Positions 47,338 to 56,839 of a stretch of DNA of 64,000 bases are shown piece by piece. The stretch spans positions 83,881-147,880 of the forward strand of contig CALKJZ010000005.1 in NCBI GenBank assembly GCA_937995515.1, given 5' to 3'. The notes under the pieces were generated by a model. It was not told the DNA's origin and did no database searches. It saw nothing but the letters and a program-made list of their open reading frames with translations. Numbering within the stretch: position 1 is the stretch's first letter; each line of letters opens with the position of its first letter. The DNA comes from an uncultured Sphingomonadaceae bacterium (lineage in GTDB: Bacteria > Pseudomonadota > Alphaproteobacteria > Sphingomonadales > Sphingomonadaceae). The position numbers were made by a program, and so were the translations under genes.

Positions 47338-48745
47338 AGGCCTCCCGATAGCGCTTCACCACGGAAAGCGCATAGATGTTGAGCATCAGGGTCACGAGAA
47401 ACAGGGCGAGGCCCAGTGCGAAGGCCGAAAGCGTCTTCGGGCTGTCGAACTCCTGGTCGCCGGTGAGAAGTTTGACGATCTGCACCGTTACGGTGGTGAC
47501 GGAATCGAACGGGTTGAGGGTGAGATTGGCGGCAAGGCCGGCCGCCATCACCACGATCATCGTCTCGCCGATCGCGCGCGAGACCGCCAGCAGCACGCCG
47601 CCGACAATGCCCGGCAGCGCCGCCGGGACGAGCACCCTCGCAATCGTCTCCGAGGTGGTGGCACCCATGGCGAGCGAGCCATCGCGCATCGCGCGCGGCA
47701 CGGCTGTCAGCGCATCGTCCGCCATCGACGAGATGAAGGGGATGATCATGATGCCCATGACCAGGCCGGCTGCCAGCGCCGACTGCGCGGTCACCGTGTC
47801 GGGGTCGAGCAGCGGGAACCAGGAGGCAAGCCACAGGCCGAGGTCGCGCACCAGCGGCGCAACCGTGAGGGCGGCAAAGAAGCCGTAGACGACGGTCGGC
47901 ACGCCGGCAAGCACCTCGAGCATCGGCTTTGCCACGGCGCGGAAGCCGGGTGCCGCATATTGCGTGAGGTAGATGGCGGTCATCAGCCCGAGCGGGACGG
48001 CGACGATCATGGCGATGATCGCGCCGATGAAGATGGTGCCCCAGAACAGCGGCACGGCGCCAAAGGCGCCCGACTGGCCGATCTGGTCGGCGCGCATCGC
48101 GATCTGCGGCGACCATTGGGTCCCGAACAGGAACTCGGTCACGGGCACCAGCTGGAAGAAGCGGAAGCTTTCGAAGACGAGGCTGATGACGATGCCAAGC
48201 GTCGTCAGGATGGCAACCGTCGATGCAAGGATGAGCACCGCCATCACCAGCCCCTCGACCCGCGTGCGGGCACGGAAATCGGGTGCAAGGCGGGTGAGCG
48301 CCCAGAGCGCGCCCATCAGCGCAAGGGCCACCGCAGCCACGCCGGCGAGCAGCGAATAACGCCCCTCGACCGCCCGCCAGATGGCCGCGGCCGCCTCGGT
48401 TGCGGGGTTGAAGCCCGCCGCAAAGGTGCCGCGGGCCACGCCCTTCACGTCGGCAAGGAAGGCAACCCGCTCAAGCGAGCCCTCCGGCACCGTGCCGGGC
48501 GGCAGCTCCGCCTCGACGGCCGCGCCGACCACCCTGTCGCCGACCATTGCCCAGACTATGATGACGACGAGGGCCGGAACGAAGGCTGCGGCGGCCACGA
48601 ACCAGCCGTGATGATTCGGACGGGAGTGCACCACACCCACCCGCGTGCCAAGCTCGGCGACAAAACCCGCCGCACGGCGCTGGCCGAGCCAGAAGCCCGC
48701 CCCCGCCACGACGAGCACCATCGCCAGCATGAGCCAGCCCGGCAT
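47330..48745 (-). CDS. pstC: Phosphate ABC transporter permease PstC
   Basis: 471-aa permease with eight or more hydrophobic segments. The N-terminal region (first about 180 residues) carries two extra helices and a periplasmic loop; the core starts near EFLFGTQWSP and ends with the coupling region SMADDALTAVPRAMRDGSLAMGATTSETIARVLVPAALPGIVGGVLLAVSRAIGETMIVVMAAG. With PstA it forms the phosphate channel. ATG starts 40 bases after pstS. Confidence 0.95.
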   Translation of the reverse strand: MPGWLMLAMVLVVAGAGFWLGQRRAAGFVAELGTRVGVVHSRPNHHGWFVAAAAFVPALVVIIVWAMVGDRVVGAAVEAELPPGTVPEGSLERVAFLADVKGVARGTFAAGFNPATEAAAAIWRAVEGRYSLLAGVAAVALALMGALWALTRLAPDFRARTRVEGLVMAVLILASTVAILTTLGIVISLVFESFRFFQLVPVTEFLFGTQWSPQIAMRADQIGQSGAFGAVPLFWGTIFIGAIIAMIVAVPLGLMTAIYLTQYAAPGFRAVAKPMLEVLAGVPTVVYGFFAALTVAPLVRDLGLWLASWFPLLDPDTVTAQSALAAGLVMGIMIIPFISSMADDALTAVPRAMRDGSLAMGATTSETIARVLVPAALPGIVGGVLLAVSRAIGETMIVVMAAGLAANLTLNPFDSVTTVTVQIVKLLTGDQEFDSPKTLSAFALGLALFLVTLMLNIYALSVVKRYREAYE

Positions 48746-48785
48746 CAGCGCGGCCTCCGCGCATCAGAACCGCAGCGCACGCGCC

Positions 48786-49889
48786 TCACGCCGACACGCC
48801 CCGCGCGTCGGCCGCCAGTTCCTCGAGCGTGACCGGCACCAGCTCCTCGGCCCGCCTGCGGTAGCGCTTGCGCGTCTCCTCAGGCAGCGCCACAAGGCCG
48901 CGCCGCACCAGATAGCCGCGCGGGCCCCAGGCACCCTCGCTCGTGTATTCAGCAAGAAACTCCCGCATGCCGCGGATGGCGCGCACATGCTCGCCCTTGG
49001 CATAGATGAACATCGGCCGCGCGCCGGGGTAGCGATAGGCGGAGATGGTCTCGTAGGTCGGCTCGACCCCGCTCACGGGCACGCCGCGCAGCAGGTCGCG
49101 GTTCGCCTCGTAATAGCTGAACCCGAAGGCACCGATGGCAAAGCGGTTTTGCGTGAGCTGCTGGACAAGGAGATTGTCATTCTCCCCGGCATCGACATAG
49201 GCGCCATCCTCGCGGATGCCCTCGCAGATCTGTCGGAAGCGGGCATTGTCGGCCTTCCTCAGCTGTTCCATCTCGGGATTGGTGAGGCAGCCGGCCTGCA
49301 TGTAGAGCTCGTTGAAGGCATCCCGGGTGCCCGAGGTCGGCGGCGGGCCGAGCACCTCGATCCTCATGTCAGGCAGGGCCGGGTTCACATCGCGCCAGGT
49401 GCGCGCCCGCTGCGGCTGCCCCCAGGGCTCGGCGGCAAGCGCGAGATAGACATCGCGCAGCGTCAGATCGAGCGGCACCGAGCGGCGGCCCTGCACGAGC
49501 ACCAGCCCGTCGATGCCGATCTTCACCTCGACCACCTGCGCCACGCCATTGCGGGCGCAATCCTCCAGCTCCAGCGTGGTGATCCGCCGCGAGGCGTTGG
49601 CAATGTCGGGAAAGCGCGAACCGACGCCGCTGCAGAAGAGCTTGATTCCGCCGCCCGTGCCCAGCGATTCGACGATCGGCGCGCGGAACTCGGGATGTTC
49701 GCGGTTGAAATTCTCCGCAACTGCCGTGGTGAAGGGAAAGACGGTGGACGAGCCAACCGCACGGATCTCCTCGCGGGCAATGTCGCCACAGCCGGCCACC
49801 AAGGCGAGAAGCCCAACGGCAGCCGCGCCGCGAAACAGGCGGCACCCGAGGTGCCACCCGACGTCCACCCTGTTCACCGAACCTGCCAT
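48786..49889 (-). CDS. pstS: Phosphate-binding lipoprotein PstS
   Basis: 367-aa substrate-binding protein. The lipobox LLALVAGC anchors it in the membrane; phosphate-binding loops are AVGSSTVFPFTTAVAENFNRE, a GTGGG loop, the R-rich ASRRITTLELEDC, and GPPPTSGTRDAFNELYMQAG. It captures inorganic phosphate and hands it to PstCA. ATG 49889 gives a normal signal sequence; GTG 49931 would add 14 residues before it. Confidence 0.94.
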   Translation of the reverse strand: MAGSVNRVDVGWHLGCRLFRGAAAVGLLALVAGCGDIAREEIRAVGSSTVFPFTTAVAENFNREHPEFRAPIVESLGTGGGIKLFCSGVGSRFPDIANASRRITTLELEDCARNGVAQVVEVKIGIDGLVLVQGRRSVPLDLTLRDVYLALAAEPWGQPQRARTWRDVNPALPDMRIEVLGPPPTSGTRDAFNELYMQAGCLTNPEMEQLRKADNARFRQICEGIREDGAYVDAGENDNLLVQQLTQNRFAIGAFGFSYYEANRDLLRGVPVSGVEPTYETISAYRYPGARPMFIYAKGEHVRAIRGMREFLAEYTSEGAWGPRGYLVRRGLVALPEETRKRYRRRAEELVPVTLEELAADARGVSA

Positions 49890-49946
49890 CGACCGCCCGC
49901 ATAGTCCCGGACAATGCGCGTTGTGTTGCACTTATGTGTCGCTATG

Positions 49947-49953
49947 ATGACAG
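49947..49953 (-). promoter_or_regulatory. Candidate Pho-box half site upstream of pstS
   Basis: CTGTCAT (minus strand), identical to the PhoB half-site consensus, lies about 58 bases before the pstS ATG. The expected second half, 11 bases on (GCGACAC), matches poorly, so this is a partial candidate only. Confidence 0.35.
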
Positions 49954-50008
49954 GCGCGGAGGCAGTGGAGGCCGTGACGGGGCGCATTGGCCGCGGCAGC
50001 CGCGGCCT

Positions 50009-51322
50009 TCAGGCCGAGGCAAGCGGCGCGCTTTCCTGCCCCCGCACCGGCTCGCCGGGCGGGCCGGCATCCTCGCCGCGCTCGGGCAGGCCGACGATCG
50101 GGAGAGTGAAGGAGACCACCGTTCCCACCCCCTGCCGGCTCTGAATGTCGAGCCGGCCGCGATGCCGCTCCACGATGTGCTTGACGATGGCAAGCCCGAG
50201 GCCCGTTCCGCCCATGCTGCGCGAGTGGCTGGTGTCCACGCGATAGAAGCGTTCGGTCAGCCGCGGCAGATGCTCGGGGGCGATTCCCTCGCCCTCGTCC
50301 TTCACCCACACCCGCACCATCTCGTCCTGGCGCGAGGCCGCGCCCTGCCGCCGGGCGCCAATGATGATCGGCGTGCCCGAGCGGCCGTATTTCAGCGCGT
50401 TGGAGACGAGGTTGTGCAGCACCTGCAGGACCTGGTCCCGGTCCCCGATCACCAGCGGCAGGTCCGGTTCGATGTCGAACATGAGCCGCCGGTCATCCGA
50501 TTCAAGGCGCATGGCGAGTGTCCGGCCGACATCGGCGAGGAGCGGGGCAAGTTCCAGCGGGGTCTGCGGCCGCACATATTTGTCGAGCTCGATGCGCGAG
50601 AGCGACAGCAGATCGTCGATCAGCCGCGACATGCGCGCAGCCTCGCGGCCCATGATTTCGAGGAACCGCCGGCGCGCCGGCTCGTCGTCGGCAGCCGGGC
50701 CGAGCAGGGTTTCGATGAAACCGGAAATATTGGCAAGCGGCGTGCGCAGCTCGTGGCTCGCATTGGCCACGAAGTCGACCCGCATGCGTTCGGTAAGCCG
50801 CGCCTGGGTGATGTCGGCGAAGGTGACCAGCAGCCGCCCGTCGCCGAGCGGCACGGCACGCACGCGGAAGGCGCCGTCCGCGGTGCCGAGTGCGGTCACC
50901 TCGCGCACCGCCGGGGCCGTGCTGGCCAGCGCCTGCCGCACGGCATCCGCCACGCCGGGGTGGCGGATCGGCTGCCGAATGTCCATGCCGACGATTCGCG
51001 AACTGAAGAGAGCGCAGGCGGACTCGTTGGCCGCAACCGCGCGCCACGCGTCCTTCACGATGAGAGCAGGTTCCGCAAGCGCAGAAATGCCGATCATGTC
51101 ATCGGACCCGGCCCCTTCGGAGGGCGACGACCCCGGCCTCATCGGCACCGTTTCAGCAGCCTTCTCCGACCCGCTCGTGAACACCCCATAGCCGAGAATC
51201 ATGACAAGCATGAGAAGGACGAGCGACGGCGCAAGCGGCACCGCGAGCGCCTCGACGGCGAGCGCCGCGCCGAGGCCGGTTGCGGCCGCCGCCCACCACT
51301 GCTTCAGCGCGCCCAGCTTCAC
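50009..51322 (-). CDS. phoR: Phosphate regulon sensor histidine kinase PhoR
   Basis: 437-aa membrane sensor kinase. Two close hydrophobic segments near residues 8-45, a PAS-like region (about 75-170), the phospho-acceptor His190 in FVANASHELRTPLANISGF and the ATPase domain (N box ILHNLVSNALKYG-like VLHNLVSNALKYG, G boxes KDEGEGIAPEHL and GGTGLGLAIVKHIVERH). It phosphorylates PhoB at low phosphate. GTG 51322 is preferred (AAGGGG upstream); a longer reading to 51400 lacks a ribosome site. First gene of the pho/pst operon. Confidence 0.93.
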   Translation of the reverse strand: MKLGALKQWWAAAATGLGAALAVEALAVPLAPSLVLLMLVMILGYGVFTSGSEKAAETVPMRPGSSPSEGAGSDDMIGISALAEPALIVKDAWRAVAANESACALFSSRIVGMDIRQPIRHPGVADAVRQALASTAPAVREVTALGTADGAFRVRAVPLGDGRLLVTFADITQARLTERMRVDFVANASHELRTPLANISGFIETLLGPAADDEPARRRFLEIMGREAARMSRLIDDLLSLSRIELDKYVRPQTPLELAPLLADVGRTLAMRLESDDRRLMFDIEPDLPLVIGDRDQVLQVLHNLVSNALKYGRSGTPIIIGARRQGAASRQDEMVRVWVKDEGEGIAPEHLPRLTERFYRVDTSHSRSMGGTGLGLAIVKHIVERHRGRLDIQSRQGVGTVVSFTLPIVGLPERGEDAGPPGEPVRGQESAPLASA

Positions 51323-51405
51323 AGTGGCCCCTTGCCACAGGCAGGCCGGGAGCGAAACGCCCGGCCGCGGCTTGCCACCGCCGAAAGCGCGGTTAGACAT
51401 CGGCG

Positions 51406-52923
51406 ATGCTCGATGCCATCGAACGGGTCGGCAACCGGCTGCCCAACGCGATCATGCTGTTCGTCTGGCTGTCGGCCGTCGTCATCCTCGGCTCGATCGT
51501 CGCCTCGCTCGCCGGCCTGTCGGGCGTGCACCCGGGCACGGGCGAAACGGTCGTCGCAGAAAACCTCCTTTCGGCCGAGCTCGTGCGCCGCTTCCTCGTC
51601 GAGATGCCGCGCACCTTCACCGGCTTCCCGCCGCTCGGCACGGTGCTGACCGTGATGATCGGCATCGGCATTGCCGAGCGCACCGGGCTCATTGCGGCAG
51701 CGCTCGGCGGCATGGTGCGCCGGGTTCCCGGCCCGTTCCTCGCGCTCGCCGTCGTCTTTGCAGGCATCATGTCGAGCCTTGCCGTCGATGCCGGATATGT
51801 CGTGCTCGTGCCGCTGGGGGCTGCGATCTTCGCCGCCGCAGGCCGACACCCCGTCGCCGGGCTGGCAGCGGCCTTTGCCGGCGTCTCGGGAGGATTCTCG
51901 GCCAACCTGCTGGTGACCGCGCTCGACCCGCTGCTCGGCGGCATCTCGCAGCTGGCCGCGCAGATCCTGATCCCCGATTACCTGGTGCTTGCCACCGCCA
52001 ACTGGTTCCTGATGATCGGGCTCGTGCCGGCCTTCAGCATCGCCGGCGCTTTCGTCACCGCGCGGATCGTCGAGCCCCGGCTCGGCACCTGGGAGCCGGT
52101 CGAGGGCGCGCCCGTTGCACCCCATGCCGAAACCGCCGCCGAGCGCCGCGCGCTCCGGGCAACCGGGCTTGCAGCCCTCGCGCTTGCCGCCATCGTGGCC
52201 GTGCTCACCGTGCCGCAGGGCGCCCTCCTGCGCGACCCGGAGACAGGTTCGCTCGACCCGTTCTTCCAGGCGATCGTTGCCATCACCATGCTGGCGCTCG
52301 CAGGGCTCGGCATCGTCTATGGCGTCGCGATGGGCAACATCCGGCGTTCCGAGGATGCAATCGCGATGATGACCGAGACGATGGCCGCCATGGCCTCCTA
52401 CATCCTGCTCGCCTTTGTTGCCGCGCATTTCCTTGCGCTCTTTGCCTGGTCGAACCTCGGCGTGCTGCTCGCCATCGGCGGCGGCGAGGCGCTGCGGGCG
52501 TCCGGGCTCGGCGGCGTGCCGCTCCTTGTTGCGATGATCCTCGTGTCGGGCTTCATCAACCTGTTCATCGGGTCTGCCAGCGCCAAGTGGGCGATCCTCG
52601 CCCCGATCTTCATCCCCATGTTCATGCTGGCCGGAATCACGCCGGAGGCGACGCAGGCCGCCTACCGGATCGGTGATTCGGTCACCAACATCGTCACGCC
52701 CCTCTTGGTCTATTTCCCGCTCGTCCTCGTCGCAGCCCAGCGCTACGTGCCCGGCCTCGGCATCGGCTCGCTGATCGCAACCATGACCCCGCATTCGATT
52801 GCCTTCCTGCTGGCCGGCACGGGCGTGCTGCTCGCCTTCCTGCTGCTCGACATTCCGCTCGGGCCGGGCACGTCGGTCTCCATGCCGCCGGTTGCGCCGC
52901 CGCCTGCGGCCGCTGCCGGATAG
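51406..52923 (+). CDS. AbgT-family transporter (copy 1)
   Basis: 505-aa integral membrane protein with about 13 hydrophobic helices. AbgT hallmarks include EMPRTFTGFPPLGTVLTVMIGIGIAERTGL, AVDAGYVVLVPLGAAIF...GRHPVAGLAAAFAGVSGGFSANLL, GSASAKWAILAPIFIPMFMLAGITPE and YRIGDSVTNIVTP. Family members import p-aminobenzoyl-glutamate or dipeptides, or export sulfonamides by proton antiport. First of three tandem copies. It is divergent from phoR, 83 bases apart. Substrate not assignable from sequence. Confidence 0.92.
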   Translation: MLDAIERVGNRLPNAIMLFVWLSAVVILGSIVASLAGLSGVHPGTGETVVAENLLSAELVRRFLVEMPRTFTGFPPLGTVLTVMIGIGIAERTGLIAAALGGMVRRVPGPFLALAVVFAGIMSSLAVDAGYVVLVPLGAAIFAAAGRHPVAGLAAAFAGVSGGFSANLLVTALDPLLGGISQLAAQILIPDYLVLATANWFLMIGLVPAFSIAGAFVTARIVEPRLGTWEPVEGAPVAPHAETAAERRALRATGLAALALAAIVAVLTVPQGALLRDPETGSLDPFFQAIVAITMLALAGLGIVYGVAMGNIRRSEDAIAMMTETMAAMASYILLAFVAAHFLALFAWSNLGVLLAIGGGEALRASGLGGVPLLVAMILVSGFINLFIGSASAKWAILAPIFIPMFMLAGITPEATQAAYRIGDSVTNIVTPLLVYFPLVLVAAQRYVPGLGIGSLIATMTPHSIAFLLAGTGVLLAFLLLDIPLGPGTSVSMPPVAPPPAAAAG

Positions 52924-53000
52924 GAGGTCCCGCGGACAGCCCGGCCTCTTCCGCCCGGTCGGCCGGCTGGCTCGAGCCGGTCGAGCGGCTGGCGCGGCGC

Positions 53001-54464
53001 GTGCCGCACGCGCTCGTCCTCTTCCTGTGGCTCTGCCTCGCCGTGGTGGCGGCCTCCGCGATTGCAAGCCTCGTCGGAACAAGCGCCATCCACCCGGCAA
53101 CCGGCGAACGGGTTGCAGCCGAAAACCTGCTCCAAGCCCACCACATCCGCCGGCTTCTCGTCGAGATGCCGCGCACCTTCACCGCCTTCCCGCCGCTTGG
53201 AACCGTGCTCGTCGTGATGGTCGGCATCGGCCTTGCCGAGCACAGCGGGCTGATTGCCGCCTCGCTCGGCCGGCTGATGCGCATGGCGCCGCCCGCCCTC
53301 CTGCCGCTCGCGGTGGTCTTTGCCGGCGTCATGGCATCGATTGCAGCCGACTCCGGCTTTCTCATCGTCCCGCCGCTTGGCGCTGCGGTCTTCTGGGCTG
53401 CCGGCAGGCACCCGCTGGCCGGTCTTGCCGCCGCCTATGCCGGAGTCTCGGGCGGATTTTCGGCCAATCTTCTCATCACCGGCATCGATCCGCTGCTTGC
53501 CGGCCTCACCGAAGCCGCCGCACGGCTGCTGGTGCCCGGCTACCGGGTGCCCGCCACGGCCAACTGGTTCCTGATGGCCGCCCTCGTGCCGCTGCTCTCG
53601 GTTGCTGGTGCGCTGGTCACCTCCCGGATCATCGAGCCGCGGCTTGGCGCCTATGAGCCGGGCCCGGGCGCTGCGCCTGCCCCCGCCGCCGAGGCAGGCC
53701 CGGCCGAGCGCCGCGCCCTCGCGCTGACCGGCCGGGCGGCCCTCGTGGTGGTGGCAGGCCTCCTTGCCCTCACCATCCCCGAAGGCGCGGTGCTGCGCGA
53801 CCCGGGGACCGGCAACATCGAGCCCCTGTTCCAGGCGATCGTCGGAATCATCACCCTCTCGCTCGGGGTGCTCGGCCTCGTCTATGGCACGGCCGTGGGT
53901 CGCATCCGCACCAGCGACGATGCCATCGGCATGTGCGAGAAGGCGCTTGCCGACATGGCTCTCTACATCCTGCTCGTGTTCGTGGCCGCGCAGTTCCTCG
54001 CGCTTTTTTCCTGGTCGAACCTCGGCGCGCTGATCGCCATCGGTGGCGGCGAGCTGCTCCGCGGCTCAGGCCTCGGCCCGGTGCCGCTTCTGCTCGCCCT
54101 CGTCCTGCTGTGCGGGCTCATCAACCTCCTCATCACGTCGGCGAGCGCCAAATGGGCGCTGCTTGCACCCGTGTTCGTGCCCATGTTCATGGCCGCCGGG
54201 ATCTCCCCCGAGCTCACCCAGGCGGCCTTCCGTGTGGGTGACAGCTTCTCCAACGTGATCGCGCCCACCATGGTCTATGTCCCGCTGCTGCTCGCCTTTG
54301 CCGGGCGCTATGTGCCCGGCTTTCCGCTCGGCCGGCTGCTGGCCCTGATGCTGCCCTATGCGCTCGCCTTCCTCATCTGCGGCGCCGGGCTTCTTGCGCT
54401 GTTCCTTGCCCTCGACCTGCCCGTCGGCCCGGGCGCCCCCTCCACCGTGACATTTGCCCGATGA
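53001..54464 (+). CDS. AbgT-family transporter (copy 2), start codon uncertain
   Basis: 487 aa from GTG 53001. It has the same blocks as copy 1 (EMPRTFTAFPPLGTVLVVMVGIGLAEHSGL, SADSGFLIVPPLGAAVF-like AADSGFLIVPPLGAAVF, GVSGGFSANLLITGIDPLLAG, SASAKWALLAPVFVPMFM). The frame is open and similar to copy 1 for a further dozen residues upstream (WLEPVERLARR against MLDAIERVGNR), but no ATG, GTG or TTG lies there; GGAGG stands at 52923-52927. The true start may be a rare codon. Identity as AbgT is firm. Confidence 0.88.
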   Translation: MPHALVLFLWLCLAVVAASAIASLVGTSAIHPATGERVAAENLLQAHHIRRLLVEMPRTFTAFPPLGTVLVVMVGIGLAEHSGLIAASLGRLMRMAPPALLPLAVVFAGVMASIAADSGFLIVPPLGAAVFWAAGRHPLAGLAAAYAGVSGGFSANLLITGIDPLLAGLTEAAARLLVPGYRVPATANWFLMAALVPLLSVAGALVTSRIIEPRLGAYEPGPGAAPAPAAEAGPAERRALALTGRAALVVVAGLLALTIPEGAVLRDPGTGNIEPLFQAIVGIITLSLGVLGLVYGTAVGRIRTSDDAIGMCEKALADMALYILLVFVAAQFLALFSWSNLGALIAIGGGELLRGSGLGPVPLLLALVLLCGLINLLITSASAKWALLAPVFVPMFMAAGISPELTQAAFRVGDSFSNVIAPTMVYVPLLLAFAGRYVPGFPLGRLLALMLPYALAFLICGAGLLALFLALDLPVGPGAPSTVTFAR

Positions 54465-56056
54465 GCGGGGGGCCGGGCCAGACGGATGCCGGCCCGCCGC
54501 GCCGCACGGCCTTCACCCGCTTTCTCGACGCGGTCGAGTTTCTCGGCAACCTGCTGCCGCATCCGGTTACGCTGTTTGCGCTTCTTGCGCTGGCCATGGT
54601 GCTGCTCTCGGGCCTCTTGGGCGCGCTCGGCGTGGCCGTGCCCGATCCGCGGCCCGAGGGCGCGCCCGGCCGGGCGGCCGACGGCATGATCGCAGCCGTC
54701 AGCCTCATGACCGAAGAGGGGCTGCGCCGCATCTTCACCAGCCTTGTCTCCAACTTCACCGGCTTTGCGCCGCTCGGCGTCGTGCTCACGGCCATGCTCG
54801 GCATCGGGGTTGCGGAAAAATCCGGCCTCCTGTCGGCAGCCGTGCGCGGGATCGTGCTCGGTGCCTCGCCGCGCACGGTCACCTATGCCATCGTGTTTGC
54901 CGGCGTCATCTCCAACACCGCCTCGGAAATGGGCTATGTCGTCCTGATCCCGCTTGCGGGTGCCGTCTATCATTCGCTCGGCCGGCACCCGCTGGCCGGC
55001 ATGGCGGCAGCCTTTTCGGGGGTGGCCGGCGGCTATTCGGCCAATGTGCTCATCGGCACGATCGACCCGCTGCTCGCCGGCATCACCGAGGAAGCCGCGC
55101 GGCTGATCGACCCGACCTATGCCGTCAGCGCAACCGCGAGCTATTATTTCATGGCGGCCTCCGCCTTTCTCGTGACGCTGCTGGGCGGGCTCGTCTCGAT
55201 CCGGATCGTCGAGCCCAAGCTCGGCACCTACAGCCCGGCCCGCGCCGATCCGTCGGTCCTCCAGACCGTCATTGCACCGCTGACGGACGCGGAGCGGCGG
55301 GGCCTCGCCGCCGCCGGCCTTGCCATGCTGGGCATCTTCGCGCTGATGGCACTCACCCTCGCGCCCGAGGGCGCCATCCTGCGCGATCCGGCCACGGGCG
55401 ACCGGCTGCGCTCGCCCTTCTTTTCCGGCTTTGCAGTCTGGATCCTGCTGTTCTTCCTTGCGGTCGGCATCGCCTACGGCCGGGTGGTGGGCAGCATCAG
55501 AAACGATCGCGACGTGATCGACGGCATGGCCTCGGCCCTCTCCTCGCTCGGCCTTTATATCGTGATCGTCTTCTTCGCCGCCCAGTTCGTCGCCTTCTTC
55601 AACTGGTCGAACATCGGCGCCATCACGGCGGTCAGCGGCGCGGAGCTGCTGAAGGATGCTGAGCTTACTGGCCCGGTCGTCTTTGCCGGCTTCATACTCA
55701 TCTGCGCCGTCATCAACCTGATGCTGGGCTCGGCCTCGGCGCAGTGGGCAATGACCGCGCCCATCTTCGTGCCGATGCTGATGCTGGTCGGCTGGTCGCC
55801 CGAGCTGATCCAGACCGCCTACCGGATCGGCGATTCCGTCACCAACACCATCACGCCGATGATGAGCTATTTCGGCCTCATCCTCGCAGTCGCCGCGCGC
55901 TGGGACCGCAACATCGGCATCGGCACGATGATCGCGATGATGCTGCCCTATGCCATCGTCTTCACGGTCGGCTGGACGCTGCTGTTCTACCTCTGGGTGT
56001 TTGGCCTTGGCCTGCCGGTGGGGCCGGGCTCGCCTGCCACCTGGGCGCCCGGCTGA
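54461..56056 (+). CDS. AbgT-family transporter (copy 3)
   Basis: 531-aa membrane protein, the longest and most divergent of the three. Hallmarks: FTGFAPLGVVLTAMLGIGVAEKSGLL, EMGYVVLIPLAGAVYHSLGRHPLAGMAAAFSGVAGGYSANVL, GSASAQWAMTAPIFVPMLMLVGWSPE and YRIGDSVTNTITPMMSYFGLI. It keeps an extra loop after TM1 (residues about 60-100) as in YdaH/MtrF-type members. The ATG overlaps the stop of copy 2. Its last codons form a palindrome with the end of the convergent gene. Confidence 0.92.
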   Translation: MSGGPGQTDAGPPRRTAFTRFLDAVEFLGNLLPHPVTLFALLALAMVLLSGLLGALGVAVPDPRPEGAPGRAADGMIAAVSLMTEEGLRRIFTSLVSNFTGFAPLGVVLTAMLGIGVAEKSGLLSAAVRGIVLGASPRTVTYAIVFAGVISNTASEMGYVVLIPLAGAVYHSLGRHPLAGMAAAFSGVAGGYSANVLIGTIDPLLAGITEEAARLIDPTYAVSATASYYFMAASAFLVTLLGGLVSIRIVEPKLGTYSPARADPSVLQTVIAPLTDAERRGLAAAGLAMLGIFALMALTLAPEGAILRDPATGDRLRSPFFSGFAVWILLFFLAVGIAYGRVVGSIRNDRDVIDGMASALSSLGLYIVIVFFAAQFVAFFNWSNIGAITAVSGAELLKDAELTGPVVFAGFILICAVINLMLGSASAQWAMTAPIFVPMLMLVGWSPELIQTAYRIGDSVTNTITPMMSYFGLILAVAARWDRNIGIGTMIAMMLPYAIVFTVGWTLLFYLWVFGLGLPVGPGSPATWAPG

Positions 56057-56067
56057 GCGCGCTCAGC
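56052..56067. terminator. 16-bp perfect palindrome joining two convergent gene ends
   Basis: GCTGAGCGCGCTCAGC reads the same on both strands and contains the stop codons of copy 3 of the AbgT genes (TGA 56054-56056) and of the opposing unknown gene (TCA 56063-56065). It could form a hairpin and act as a two-way terminator, but has no U-tract on either side. Confidence 0.4.
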
Positions 56068-56839
56068 GCGAAAGCTCCACAAGCTCGTACCAGGTGGCCA
56101 TGTAGCCCCCAACCCCGCCCTTCACGAAGATCCGGTCCTCGTCGGCCGTCACCCACATGTCGTAGACCGGGTGTTCCCGGCCGCCCATCTTCTCGGCGCC
56201 ATCGTCGACAAAGCGGAAATGATGGCAGGCAAAACAGCCGGCCTCGGTCTCCGCCGCCTCGTCGCCCACATATTCAAGGCCGATCCGAACCTCCGCAAGC
56301 ATCGGCGGGGTGGCCCCGCGGTGGTCGGCCGAGGGGAGAAGGCAGCGGATGGTGCGCCGGTGCGGCCCGCGCGCGGTATCCATGCAGCGGGTCAGGTAGG
56401 CATCCCCTGCGATCGGGTGGGTGCCGAAGCCGTCGAGCCCCTCGCCGATCGCCATCGTCTGCGACAGCCGGCCGATCGATGGGCCGTGGCTGGTGCAGTG
56501 GACGAGCCCCCTGTCATGCTCGAACTGGATGAGGCCCGAGCCCATGAAGCGGTCGCCAACGCTCAGCCGCACGAGACAGTCGAACGGCCGGCCTGCCTCG
56601 TCGAGCGAATAGATGATGTCGCGAAGAACCGTGGGTTCGGGCTCCTCGATGCAGCAGTGGGCGCGCATCGTCACCCGCCCGTCGCGATGGTGGGTGAAGC
56701 GGAAGGTTTCGAACCCGCGCACCGCACCCTCCACGCCGGGCTTGCGGCTCGTGTAGAGGATGCGGCCCGAGATATCGCGGTGCGCCATGCCCGGCCACGG
56801 CCTTGCCCCCGGTTTTGCGCCAGTGTCCACCCCGTTCAT
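56063..56839 (-). CDS. Conserved-looking hypothetical protein
   Basis: 258-aa cytoplasmic protein of unknown family. It is rich in beta strands (RILYTSRKPGVEGAVRGFETFRFTHH, RVTMRAHCCIEEPEPTVLRDIIYSLDEAG, LVRLSVGDRFMGSGLIQFEHD, FACHHFRFVDDGAEKMGGREHPVYDMWVTADEDRIFVKGG) and has no signal or membrane segment. ATG 56839 overlaps the stop of the SDR gene upstream (ATGA), so the two are cotranslated and probably work together. Not recognised further. Confidence 0.7.
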   Translation of the reverse strand: MNGVDTGAKPGARPWPGMAHRDISGRILYTSRKPGVEGAVRGFETFRFTHHRDGRVTMRAHCCIEEPEPTVLRDIIYSLDEAGRPFDCLVRLSVGDRFMGSGLIQFEHDRGLVHCTSHGPSIGRLSQTMAIGEGLDGFGTHPIAGDAYLTRCMDTARGPHRRTIRCLLPSADHRGATPPMLAEVRIGLEYVGDEAAETEAGCFACHHFRFVDDGAEKMGGREHPVYDMWVTADEDRIFVKGGVGGYMATWYELVELSR

